A DNA stretch of 64,000 nucleotides from contig NZ_CZQA01000001.1 of assembly GCF_001458735.1 (NCBI RefSeq), forward strand, positions 1,364,001 to 1,428,000. The letters run 5' to 3'. This DNA comes from Candidatus Nitrospira nitrosa (lineage in GTDB: Bacteria; Nitrospirota; Nitrospiria; Nitrospirales; Nitrospiraceae). The notes under the pieces were generated by a model. That model was not told the DNA's origin, made no database searches, and saw only the letters and a list, made by a program, of their open reading frames with translations. This document shows, one piece after another, positions 10,225-18,651 of this stretch. Numbering within the stretch: position 1 is the first letter of the stretch; each line of letters begins with the position of its first letter. The position numbers and the translations under genes are program-made.

Positions 10225-10467
10225 ATGATCACAGCCAAGAGCCGGTTCGGCCACCTGACGGTGGAAGCCATCACGTTCGTGTTTGTGCTTGGAGCGCTCG
10301 CGATGATTTGGCCCGCCGTTATCGCTGTTTTCCTTGGTGTCCTTCTGGTGATCCAATGGTTGAGTGCCGAGCCAGAGGTTGTGATGCTGGTGTGGACTGA
10401 GATTGAAAATATGCCGGTCGTCGTTGCCTCTCTCCGTCGCCCCGGTGTTCCGACGATGCTCTCGTGA
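10225..10467 (+). CDS. Small membrane protein
   Basis: An 80-residue protein starting at 10225 after a strong GGAGGG ribosome site; the frame extends upstream but that part is not protein-like. One or two hydrophobic segments (AITFVFVLGALAMIWPAVIAV, then FLGVLLVIQWL) are followed by a short acidic and then basic tail. I do not recognise a family. A degraded copy of the same gene lies about 740 bp downstream, and a shared repeat lies upstream of both, so the unit was duplicated. Confidence 0.65.
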   Translation: MITAKSRFGHLTVEAITFVFVLGALAMIWPAVIAVFLGVLLVIQWLSAEPEVVMLVWTEIENMPVVVASLRRPGVPTMLS

Positions 10468-10660
10468 TGAGCTTGGGCGGCGGGTTTATCGGTTGAGCGT
10501 ACCGCCCGAAAGGGTGGATTCCGGGGAGAGCAGGAACGCCAACGCGGAGTTTTGAATCGGATGAGACGGGCGAGGTAAGCCTGTGTTTCTCAGCGACCGT
10601 AAGTCAATGCTCATGTCTGACCTCAAATATATTGTGACTCAAGTTTGTGAACGTTCCCTC

Positions 10661-10701
10661 CACTGAATCCAATCAGATTCACTGTATCGAAAAAGATTCG
10701 C
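10661..10701 (+). repeat. Dispersed repeat copy B
   Basis: CACTGAATCCAATCAGATTC followed by ACTGTATCGAAAAAGATTCG. The second half matches copy A at 9976-9996. The first half (GAATCCAATCAGAT.CACTG) matches a third, partial copy at 20191-20210. It lies about 300 bp upstream of the decayed gene copy. Nothing else is recognisable in 10468-10966. Confidence 0.7.
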
Positions 10702-10966
10702 CTTCTTGGGCTGGTACTGGGCTGGTAGCGGTCCAATCCTTCGAAATTCGCGGCATCCTCCCCGGATCTTTTATGGTCTGTTCTTTGCTAAGTACATTTC
10801 CTACACGAGAAGGAAGCTGGCGGCACAATGAGCTGGTAGAGATGAATGGCTCTGGTCCATTAGTTGCGAGGCGATTACGATCGCGGAATGCATCAATGCA
10901 TGGAGTAATGGCACTCTTCGCATTCTGACAGACGTCTCAGTAGGGCACTCTAGCGAGGGAGGGCTT

Positions 10967-11234
10967 ATGATGACAGTCAAAACTCTCCTCGGTCAGCAAA
11001 TGTTAGCAGTGTTCATGATGGTCCTTGTGCTTGGTGCTCTATCGATGATCTGACCCGCCATCATTGCCGTGTTACCAGTGTGATCTTACCGCTCCAATCG
11101 TTCACCGCTGAACCGGAGCTGGTGCTGCTGTCATGGGCTGAGATAGACAATGTATCGGTCGTCGTTGCCTCACTTCGGCGGTCGGATCCTTCGGCATTTC
11201 TGCATGAAGGGTTTCGGGGTGAGGGCATGGGGTA
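10967..11234 (+). pseudogene. Decayed copy of the small membrane gene
   Basis: Starts with a good ribosome site (gagggaggg) and ATG. It reads MMTVKTLLGQQ...VFMMVLVLGALSMI, which matches the gene at 10225 (FVFVLGALAMIWP), but the Trp codon of that gene is replaced by TGA here. After another few codons the frame also shifts. Downstream nucleotides still match the parent: a tract near 11155-11185 that encodes VVVASLRR in the parent gene. A stop plus frameshift indicates a dead paralogue. Confidence 0.75.
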
Positions 11235-11246
11235 AGATCACTCCGT

Positions 11247-11281
11247 TAGGGGCAAAACTCAATAATTAAGCTTTGCCCCTA
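11247..11281. terminator. Inverted repeat, possible terminator
   Basis: TAGGGGCAAA (11247-11256) pairs perfectly with TTTGCCCCTA (11272-11281) around a 15-nt loop. It lies between the decayed gene and the first DUF805 gene. There is no clear T-run, so it may be a weak terminator or a protein-binding site. Confidence 0.45.
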
Positions 11282-11373
11282 GTAGATTCGTTACAAACTG
11301 TGAGGAATGGTGCGAGTGAAGTCAATAGCCGGGCCTGACACCAAACTCATAAAGAGGCATCTCGCTGACTCAA

Positions 11374-11895
11374 ATGAATGCTGACATCGGAGAGGCTGAC
11401 ATCAATACCGGGGATCGCATTTCGCGTTCATCACGTGAGCTGGCAATCCAATTGGCATGGCTGCTATTTTCAATTGAGGGCAGACTGGGTCGTCGCCAGT
11501 ATTTCTTGTCCATATTTTTTGTCTCGGGCGTCCCTTTATTGGGATATTTCGGTTTTATCTCCTTTGCTGGTTCTGGTATTACCACCATATCAGACCCATT
11601 TAATTCAAATAGGTCAGCTGACGAATGGCTAACTTCGGTGGCATTTATTCCAGCAGCTGCAGTGTGGGCTTGGGCAAGCCTAGCTACTACGTTCAAGCGG
11701 CTTCATGATTTTGGAAAGTCCACTGGAACCTTCATGGTCATAGCCGTTATCAGCTTGATCCCTGGTGCTAGCGGATTAGCATTTTTCTATTTGCTTCTCA
11801 ATCCGGGCGACTCGCATGCCAACAAATATGGGGAAGGGCCTGGATGGAATAGCTGGAGCAGAGAGAGGGATTTTGGAACTCGGTCATGGCTATAA
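11374..11895 (+). CDS. DUF805 family inner-membrane protein
   Basis: 173 residues. After a polar N-terminus of about 30 residues comes the family start LLFSIEGRLGRRQYFLS, then about four hydrophobic segments. The RLHDFGKSTG motif precedes the third, and a NKYGEGPGWN tail closes the domain, all typical of DUF805. Function is unknown; family members are often near stress or conflict genes. A tandem paralogue follows at 12088, and the leader of each gene carries the similar string ACTCAnAAAGAGGCAT, which also serves as ribosome site. Confidence 0.8.
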   Translation: MNADIGEADINTGDRISRSSRELAIQLAWLLFSIEGRLGRRQYFLSIFFVSGVPLLGYFGFISFAGSGITTISDPFNSNRSADEWLTSVAFIPAAAVWAWASLATTFKRLHDFGKSTGTFMVIAVISLIPGASGLAFFYLLLNPGDSHANKYGEGPGWNSWSRERDFGTRSWL

Positions 11896-12087
11896 GTTGA
11901 AGACTGGCTTCATCGAAGGGGGTAGCGCGATTAAACAAACGCGTGGGAATTCAGGCACAACTTTGGGGCTGAGATGGTATTGGCAACGGTGAAAGGTGAC
12001 AAGACGACGAAGGGGGCATGGAGTAATTCTCCGGTCAATTTGAAAAATAACGTTGTTTGATACTGAACTCACAAAGAGGCATTCCAG

Positions 12088-12657
12088 ATGAATCATGCAG
12101 AAACTAACACTGAGGTTGTAGATGTCAATACCGCAGATCGCGTTTCTCGTTCATTAAGCGAACTGGCGAAGCAGTTGGGATGGCTGCTCTTCTCGTTTAA
12201 AGGTAGATTGGCTCGCGCCCCATACTTCTTGTCCACTTTCCTCCTTTACGGTATCATCCTTTTCACATATTTCGTTATTCCCTCCTTTATCGATTCTGGT
12301 CTAATAACGATTTCGGAGCCGTTTAGTTCTGGGGAATCCTCTGGCGGCTGGTCTGATTCTGCAAAGGTTGTAGGTTTCATTCTCGGAGCGGTAGTGGTGG
12401 TTTGGGCAAACTTCGCAATCACGTTCAAGCGGTTCCATGATTTCGGTGAGTCTCTTGGAACCTTCATTATATTTTGTCTCGTCGGCCTTATTCCTTATGT
12501 CGGTGGTTTTGTGTGGCTCTATCCGCTGATCAGGTCGAGTGACTTACATCCCAACGAGTATGGGCAAGGACCTGGATGGAACAACTGGAGCAAACCCCAG
12601 GTAGCTGATGCCGTTCGCTCGGATACAGCGACAGTTTCCTATAAGGATCTTATTTAG
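12088..12657 (+). CDS. DUF805 family inner-membrane protein (second copy)
   Basis: 189 residues, clearly paralogous to the gene at 11374. It has the same N-terminal pattern (NTADRVSRSLSELAKQLGW against NTGDRISRSSRELAIQLAW), FKGRLARAPYF, FKRFHDFGESLG and NEYGQGPGWNNW. The two genes are separated by about 190 bp with no ORF of note. Copies have diverged well beyond recent duplication. The gene sits at the 5' side of the TIR/MoxR operon, but whether it belongs to it cannot be told. Confidence 0.8.
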   Translation: MNHAETNTEVVDVNTADRVSRSLSELAKQLGWLLFSFKGRLARAPYFLSTFLLYGIILFTYFVIPSFIDSGLITISEPFSSGESSGGWSDSAKVVGFILGAVVVVWANFAITFKRFHDFGESLGTFIIFCLVGLIPYVGGFVWLYPLIRSSDLHPNEYGQGPGWNNWSKPQVADAVRSDTATVSYKDLI

Positions 12658-12664
12658 CACTTAG

Positions 12665-12997
12665 TTGAGTTGTGCTGTGCTGATACTTCGACTCTACTGG
12701 AGAGGGGAAATTGATTTGCCAGTTGCCTTCTGGGGCGGCTGCATATTTGCCAATCTTGTGCTCGTCGATAAGATTGGCGTCACGCTAATTGGGCTCACCA
12801 AGAGCACTTTCCTTATTCGCTTCTACATTGCGTTGGTAGTTGTGTTTAACTGCTTCGTTATCCCTGGGGTATGGCGAAGTGCGCGTTACTGGCAACTGAA
12901 TCCGGTCTGGGCTCACCTTGCGAGGATTGCTTGCGTGGCGTTGGCAGCACGTGTGGCGTACACTTTTATTGTCAGATGGACACAGCCTTTTATGTGA
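12665..12997 (+). CDS. Small multi-spanning membrane protein
   Basis: A 110-residue ORF with about three strongly hydrophobic segments (VAFWGGCIFANLVLVDKIGV; FYIALVVVFNCFVIPGVW; ARIACVALAARVAYTFIV). It begins at a TTG 7 bp after the second DUF805 gene; the exact start is uncertain. It ends 32 bp before the TIR gene. No family recognised. Its position and spacing suggest cotranscription with its neighbours. Confidence 0.5.
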   Translation: MSCAVLILRLYWRGEIDLPVAFWGGCIFANLVLVDKIGVTLIGLTKSTFLIRFYIALVVVFNCFVIPGVWRSARYWQLNPVWAHLARIACVALAARVAYTFIVRWTQPFM

Positions 12998-13029
12998 GCC
13001 CACGTCTCGGTCGACAAGGGTAAAGTGTC

Positions 13030-14421
13030 ATGCATGAAGTGTTCGTATCATACTCGAGCGTGGATGAGAATGCGGTACGGAAACGTCTACAGCTGCTGAA
13101 ATCGCGCGGCATTCCTTACTGGTTTGCACCCGATGCAGAGATTCCAGGAGGTGAAGACTTTGCTAGCTTTATTGAGACAGCAATCAGCAATAGCAAGGTA
13201 TTTCTTTTAATGGCCAGTGAAAGTGCGCTGGGGAGCGAGGAAGTCAAGAAAGAACTTGCGTTGGCGGACAATGAAAAAGTACCTATTATCCCGTTGTTCT
13301 TGGAGACCGAACTGTCCTTCCCCCCTGGTTTTAGGTATCGACTTCTCTCTAGGCAGTATATTTCCGCCACTGAAGAAGAGAATGAGGAGTGGGTATACAG
13401 ATTACTTAAGACGCTAAGGTACCACGGTGTCGCTATCAGCAATGATGAGGTTCAGACGTCTGCAGCAGGGTCGCGTGAAAAGCCAAAAATCAGCAGCGGC
13501 CTGATGCCATATCTCGCAGATCGAGATCAGCAGGAAGCTCTCATTCAAAAACGGCTAGAGCAACATCTTGAACAAACACCGCACCGTCCCATTCTTTTCA
13601 TAATTCACGGGGAGGAATCGCATTGTTGTGACATGTTTGTCGAACGTCTATGTAAGTACTCTATCCCTAGGCAGCTGAAGCCGATAAAAAGGTCAGACCA
13701 ACTCGAATGCAAATCTGTGCGTTGGCCCGATTATTCTCCTGCCGCCCAGACATCCACAATACGGGCCCAACTATACTGGCGGGGAGTGCTCAATCGATTG
13801 GAGCTGCCACTAAGTGCGCCACATCAAAAAGTTACGCAGCGCATTGGTGCAATTCGGAGGCCCGTTTTGTTCTGGAGTAACTTGGGCAGTGATGCCTGGC
13901 AGCTCTACGAGGGTAACTTGATTGAGGAGGTCGTGCGCCTGTGGTCTGCTTTATCCGATGTGCCTGCGCCTTCGCAACCTATTATCATCCTCCTTGCCAT
14001 TTCCTATCCTTCGCACACTCCATCTTTGTTTGAACGCTTGCGAAATGTAAAGCCTGACTCCCCCGTTGCTCAGAAGCTGCGAGGCCTGGTGCTTCCAAGT
14101 GAAACCGCTATATCGGTGACGGTCCTGCCAGAGCTTACAAGTCTCTCACAATCAGATATCGAAGAGTGGGTGCGCGAGATTATGCAGCCTAATGATACGG
14201 ATGACGTTCTCCGTATAGTGCGAGCGGTCTTTTCAGGATCACGCAACGATGCAGAGCAACGTATTCGGGAACTGCTCGGGCATAAAATGGAAGACAAGAT
14301 TTTGACCCTCCTTGAGGATGTATTTCTCAGCCGTGGTCGTTCAGGGCGATTACCCATAGGGCCTCTTGCACCACTGATGAAGACTCTGCTACGAGCGGAA
14401 GATATATTGAGGAGCATCTAA
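13030..14421 (+). CDS. TIR-domain protein with inactive-STAND-like C-terminal region
   Basis: 463 residues. Residues 1 to about 130 form a TIR domain: EVFVSYSSVDENAV, GIPYWFAPDAEIPGGEDF, then NSKVFLLMASESALGSEEVKKEL, in which Glu75 is in the place of the catalytic glutamate of NADase TIRs. After a linker, residues about 160-440 begin YLADRDQQEALIQKRLE and carry ILFIIHGEESHCCDMFVERL, a degenerate P-loop without Gly-Lys-Ser/Thr. This resembles the inactive STAND modules described in bacterial conflict proteins. The stop codon directly abuts the MoxR start, so the three genes 13030-17993 are one operon. Inferred role: effector that depletes NAD or makes a signal when the module is triggered. Confidence 0.8.
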   Translation: MHEVFVSYSSVDENAVRKRLQLLKSRGIPYWFAPDAEIPGGEDFASFIETAISNSKVFLLMASESALGSEEVKKELALADNEKVPIIPLFLETELSFPPGFRYRLLSRQYISATEEENEEWVYRLLKTLRYHGVAISNDEVQTSAAGSREKPKISSGLMPYLADRDQQEALIQKRLEQHLEQTPHRPILFIIHGEESHCCDMFVERLCKYSIPRQLKPIKRSDQLECKSVRWPDYSPAAQTSTIRAQLYWRGVLNRLELPLSAPHQKVTQRIGAIRRPVLFWSNLGSDAWQLYEGNLIEEVVRLWSALSDVPAPSQPIIILLAISYPSHTPSLFERLRNVKPDSPVAQKLRGLVLPSETAISVTVLPELTSLSQSDIEEWVREIMQPNDTDDVLRIVRAVFSGSRNDAEQRIRELLGHKMEDKILTLLEDVFLSRGRSGRLPIGPLAPLMKTLLRAEDILRSI

Positions 14422-15411
14422 ATGACTGAACTGCCGTACTCGGAATCGCCTCCAGCATCAAGGCCAACCTACAAGGAGTTAGCACCTCCAATACTCGGTG
14501 GAACAGACGATCCAGCGGGATATCTAGCAGATCGCGGGTTGGTCGATGCGGTTAATGTAGCCCTCCTTCTCCGTCAGCCACTGCTTGTAACGGGTGAGCC
14601 TGGGACAGGCAAGTCGCAACTTGCCTTCAGTGTTGCGTACCAGCTCGGACTAGCTCCCCCTTTGACTTTCGAAACTAAGTCAACATCGGTGGCACGTGAC
14701 TTGTTCTATACGTTCGATAACATTGGTCGTTTTCGGGCAGCCCAAACGACGGCAACAGAATTGCCGGTGGCTGAGTTTATCTCCTTCAACGCACTGGGTA
14801 GAGCTATCCTTCTGGCTAATCCGCAGGAACAGGTGCAAGAATTCTTACCCGGGGGATACACCCACTTTGAGCAGCGGCGTTCTGTTGTGCTGATTGATGA
14901 AATTGACAAAGCTCCACGAGATTTTCCTAACGATATACTGAATGAAGTGGAGCGGTTCTTTTTTCGAGTACCTGAGGCCGGTGGCAGGATAATTTCTGCC
15001 CCTGCCGACTTTAAACCAATCGTCATCATGACTAGCAACTCCGAAAAGGCTTTACCTGAGGCGTTTCTCCGGCGCTGTATCTTTTACAGTATTCCATTCC
15101 CTGATCCTGAGCGCCTCGAAGAGATTGTCTTTTCCCGTCTGATCGGGAAAGTTGAAAAAGGAGCTCCGTTGCTCCAAGAGGCACTCGAGTTCTTTCTTGA
15201 GCTGCGACATCCGGATAGCGGGTTCAGGAAAAAACCCGGGACGGCTGAGCTATTGAATTGGTTGGTCGCAATGTTGGAGTTTGGCTGTGATCCAAACACG
15301 TCATTACGGCCTCAGTACCGCACAGTAGAAGCCACTCTTTCTGCCCTATCGAAGCTAGTCGAGGACCAGGGGCGTCTAAGGGATGATTTTAGACAGTGGT
15401 TGAAAAAGTGA
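14422..15411 (+). CDS. MoxR-family AAA+ ATPase
   Basis: 329 residues. Walker A GEPGTGKS (58-65), Walker B VVLIDEIDKA (155-164), sensor-1 TSN (204-206) and the LPEAFLRRC arginine segment (211-219) are all intact, so it should hydrolyse ATP. An N-terminal extension of about 25 residues precedes the AAA+ core. MoxR ATPases typically work with a vWA-domain partner, here probably the next gene, 14 bp downstream. The start codon follows the TIR stop without a gap. Confidence 0.9.
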   Translation: MTELPYSESPPASRPTYKELAPPILGGTDDPAGYLADRGLVDAVNVALLLRQPLLVTGEPGTGKSQLAFSVAYQLGLAPPLTFETKSTSVARDLFYTFDNIGRFRAAQTTATELPVAEFISFNALGRAILLANPQEQVQEFLPGGYTHFEQRRSVVLIDEIDKAPRDFPNDILNEVERFFFRVPEAGGRIISAPADFKPIVIMTSNSEKALPEAFLRRCIFYSIPFPDPERLEEIVFSRLIGKVEKGAPLLQEALEFFLELRHPDSGFRKKPGTAELLNWLVAMLEFGCDPNTSLRPQYRTVEATLSALSKLVEDQGRLRDDFRQWLKK

Positions 15412-15425
15412 ATATGTCTTGAGGA

Positions 15426-17993
15426 ATGTTTAAGTACGAACTGTTGCACGCTTTCTATGCTGATCTTCGCGCTCATGGGTTTACCGTGGGAGTGTCGGAA
15501 CAGATGCGTGTTAACCACTTGCTGCTACAACTTCATGCAGCCGATGCGTTTCCTGAGTCTCAGATGTCCCTCTGCAATATGCTCAGTTCAGTTCTATCAA
15601 CCAATGATGAGCAGCAGAGGTACTTCCGTCAAAGATTTCATCATTGTTTTGGAGCCATAACGTCAGCAAAGACAAGCCACGCTGAAGCAGTCTGGTTGAC
15701 CGATTTAAGCTTGGGGGCTGATAACGCTCAGATTGCGAAAGCGCGTATAAAGACAATACGCCGAGAAACTGAGTACGACGCCAGACTGTTTCGGGCAAAG
15801 ATGCTCGTCGCAATGATTGCAACAGCGCTGTTGCTCGTGATTCTGCCGCACGTGGCAATGTTCTTTCTAATAGACAATATCATCACATCATCCCCTCTGG
15901 ACGAAGGTAGGGGACCTTTAAAGCCAATGCCTCCTGGGGATTCTAAATCGTCACAGCACAAGTCATCGGGATCGGTCTTTGGTGGGAACGCTCAGGGATG
16001 GCTTTCTCCATTAAAGATGGACGTCTCCAGCATCCCGCCACCGGAGTCTTGGATCGGGACAGGCATGCTAGCTCTGACATTCCTCCCCTTCGCCGTGCTT
16101 GCCCTGTGGGCGGCCATCCCATCACGACGCAAGGATGCGTTTGTCAATCGCAGAAAGACCGAAGGGACTGCTGAACTGAAGAATCTGCTTCTTTCTGCCC
16201 CAATGTATAACCCATTCGACCAAGCTAACGTACACCGCACCATACAGGGTTTGCGTCGTCCTAGAAAGGTGGAATCTGAAGATCTAGACGTTGACCTCAC
16301 GCTGGATGCTACGCTACGAAATGCTGGCATGTTTACACCAGCCTATGCGCGGCATCCTGTTGCACCCGAGTATCTAATCCTTGTGGAGCGTAACAGTCGA
16401 GAAGACCACGTCGCGCGATATGCAGAATCCCTTGTATCAGTCCTGAAGAGATCTCAAGCCTATTCCGATGTTTTTTATTTCGAGGGTGATTTCCGGCGCG
16501 TCTTCCGCAGTAGCGACAGCCCGAGAATCGCAATTGAGGAACTGGTTGGACGCTATCGTGCGCACCGTCTCATTCTGATTACTAACGGCAATGGGCTAAT
16601 TGATCCTGTGTCAGGCAAGGTTTGGGAATGGGCGGCCGCGGTGGCACAGTTTGAAAGACGGATCTGTCTGACCCCCACTTCTCCTGGGCTGTGGGGCTAC
16701 CGAGAGGCTTCCATTTCGACTTTACTTGAAATTGCAATTTTACCTCTTCTTCCCGAGAGTATGGAGTTAGTAGTTCAAATGCTCACGAGTGACCAAGTGG
16801 ATCTATCACATAAAGTTTGGGAGCCACCTGCTTCTTCGGAACGACGTGAGGATCTAAACAGATTAGCAGACTTGCTAGAGGATCGACGCAACCTTTGGTT
16901 ATCATCGAGTCGTCCTGCAGAAAACAGTCTTAGAGCGATGGAAGTGGCAGCTCGGTCAGCATTGACCCTAGACGGTTATCGATGGCTGGCTGCATGTTCT
17001 GTCTATCCTGAGTTGAACTGGAATTTGACCCTGTATATTGGCTCCACGCTGAAAGGGGATGACGGTGTCCCCTTGATTGGTCCCAAACGCTTGCTGCTGC
17101 TCGCGATGCTGCCTTGGTTTCGCGAGGGGAGCATGCCCATATGGCTCCGCTTGCACTTAGCCAGTTCAATGTCTCCGTCTGAATTAAGGCAAGTACGGGC
17201 TCTTGTCTCAAAACTCTTGTTGAGCATCTTCGAGTTTGCGGGTAAGACGGTGCCGCTACAGTTGGCCATGGAACATGGCCAACTAGGGAGCAGGCACGAT
17301 TCGGATGCAGAAAGCGTGGAATTGGAAGATTCATTACTCGCCGAGTTTTTATCCAAGCCTCCACGCAGTGACCAAGGGCTGTTTAAGCTTCCTGCTGCTA
17401 TAGCAAAATACCTGCGGACTGGTCGGATACCCAAGATCATGCGGAGAGCCACCCCGGATACCACGGTACAAGAGACGAGAGCCAACGCAGAAGCTCTGAC
17501 AGCCACGCTCAAACATGCCGGGGTAGATAGCGTGACGGTGCTGCGAGGGGCGCATGCCGAGCTGGGGGAGCAGGCAGGATATCGACCTGTGCAATCCTTC
17601 ATTAAGCGAGATGGGGATCAGATCATCTTACGGGATGAATACTTTCTCTTTTTACCAACAGATTCGCTGACGGGTAGGTTGCTTGATGTAGAAACAGTTA
17701 CCATTCTCCTCCATCGGACCCGGTTGGTTACCCGCATGGCGCTGCTTAATCTTGTGTTGATGTCAGTATCAGCCTTTTATTTTTCTGAGAACATCCTGAA
17801 TTTGTACAATAATGACGCAATATCAGTTGGGATTATCTGCTCTTGGATCTTATTGCCATCCTCCCTCTTGAACTTCTTGGTTCTTCATCGATTCAAGAAC
17901 TGTCTCCGGCACTTCCCTATCTTTGGGCCTATTAATGGTGTACGACACAAAGCAACACAGTTCAAGTTGGTAACTAACCAACCCAACGGTTAG
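15426..17993 (+). CDS. Membrane protein with degenerate vWA-like domain (MoxR partner)
   Basis: 855 residues. The N-terminal part (YELLHAFYADLRAHGFTVGV) looks like the start of CoxE/vWA partners of MoxR ATPases. Hydrophobic segments are near 127-149 and 210-231. Residues about 314-440 resemble a vWA fold (YLILVERNSREDH, then YRAHRLILITNGNGLIDP, then LTPTSPGLWGYRE) but lack the DxSxS metal site. The C-terminal third ends with two further membrane segments (about 765-830). The ribosome site GAGGA is only 0-1 nt from the ATG. Probably the membrane-bound sensor or effector scaffold of the TIR/MoxR module. Confidence 0.75.
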   Translation: MFKYELLHAFYADLRAHGFTVGVSEQMRVNHLLLQLHAADAFPESQMSLCNMLSSVLSTNDEQQRYFRQRFHHCFGAITSAKTSHAEAVWLTDLSLGADNAQIAKARIKTIRRETEYDARLFRAKMLVAMIATALLLVILPHVAMFFLIDNIITSSPLDEGRGPLKPMPPGDSKSSQHKSSGSVFGGNAQGWLSPLKMDVSSIPPPESWIGTGMLALTFLPFAVLALWAAIPSRRKDAFVNRRKTEGTAELKNLLLSAPMYNPFDQANVHRTIQGLRRPRKVESEDLDVDLTLDATLRNAGMFTPAYARHPVAPEYLILVERNSREDHVARYAESLVSVLKRSQAYSDVFYFEGDFRRVFRSSDSPRIAIEELVGRYRAHRLILITNGNGLIDPVSGKVWEWAAAVAQFERRICLTPTSPGLWGYREASISTLLEIAILPLLPESMELVVQMLTSDQVDLSHKVWEPPASSERREDLNRLADLLEDRRNLWLSSSRPAENSLRAMEVAARSALTLDGYRWLAACSVYPELNWNLTLYIGSTLKGDDGVPLIGPKRLLLLAMLPWFREGSMPIWLRLHLASSMSPSELRQVRALVSKLLLSIFEFAGKTVPLQLAMEHGQLGSRHDSDAESVELEDSLLAEFLSKPPRSDQGLFKLPAAIAKYLRTGRIPKIMRRATPDTTVQETRANAEALTATLKHAGVDSVTVLRGAHAELGEQAGYRPVQSFIKRDGDQIILRDEYFLFLPTDSLTGRLLDVETVTILLHRTRLVTRMALLNLVLMSVSAFYFSENILNLYNNDAISVGIICSWILLPSSLLNFLVLHRFKNCLRHFPIFGPINGVRHKATQFKLVTNQPNG

Positions 17994-18104
17994 GCTATAG
18001 TTCTCCGCTTCACGATATTCTTGAACACATCAATTGGGGCATACTGCTCCCTGATGAATGGATCTTGGGGGCTGGCAGTATTATTGGCTTAGTGGAGACT
18101 GCGA

Positions 18105-18173
18105 TCACCCATATCCATTGAAGCTGAGGATGATCACGGCACGGGCACGGTGATCGATCCAAGATTGAGTCTT
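18105..18173 (-). pseudogene. Remnant of a lipoprotein gene related to 22157-22546
   Basis: On the minus strand the last 22 codons read TQSWIDHRARAVIILSFNGYG, closely matching the end of the lipoprotein at 22157 (IQSWLDHHGRAVLIRSLDGNG). The upstream part of the frame (18174-18356) does not resemble that protein. This is therefore a short 3' fragment left after loss of the rest. Confidence 0.6.
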
Positions 18174-18651
18174 GACAATAGTAAGGGGTCGCCCATCTCG
18201 AAGGCTCCGGTCAAGAGGGCACAGCCGATCATGCCCTCCGTATCCTACAAACGGGGCGAGGTCTCCGACGACGTCTTCCCTCGCCATGGTGGTCGCGTGA
18301 CTCCGTCGCATCCCGGTTGTCGTCGTCAGCAGTGTCAGCTCGGATTTGAGCCGCACCAGTCACCCATCAGGATCAAGGCGTGGGAGCGAGCCCCGTCGGG
18401 GATCCACTCCAGCCCCTGGCACCTCGTGCCCCAGACAACCGTCGGTTCCCGGCCGTGTCCAGCATACCTACGCACAGGACGTCTGGCTACCAGCGGGCTG
18501 GCGCCAACCCCATCATGGCTCACGGTCGAGGCGTCTCAGTCCCCACGCCAGTGGCGAGGGAGTTGAAGGGGGAAGACCGGGGCTAATCGGGAGTGCGAGG
18601 TGTGGCCTCAACCCCTTTGCGAGCTCCCAGCTCCCCCCAGCTCTGCCGCGC
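18174..18651 (-). other. Noncoding 3' flank of the IS110-family transposase
   Basis: About 480 bp with only overlapping shadow ORFs between the lipoprotein remnant and the transposase stop. The GC-rich part from about 18360 probably belongs to the insertion sequence. IS110-family elements encode a bridge (seek) RNA in a noncoding end, downstream of the transposase in the IS1111 group. The size and side of this region fit that arrangement, but no RNA structure was demonstrated. Confidence 0.4.

Noticed and set aside
10484-10516. GGGCGG...CCGCCC as terminator after the small membrane gene
   Set aside because: Only six pairs around a loop of about twenty bases and no T-run.
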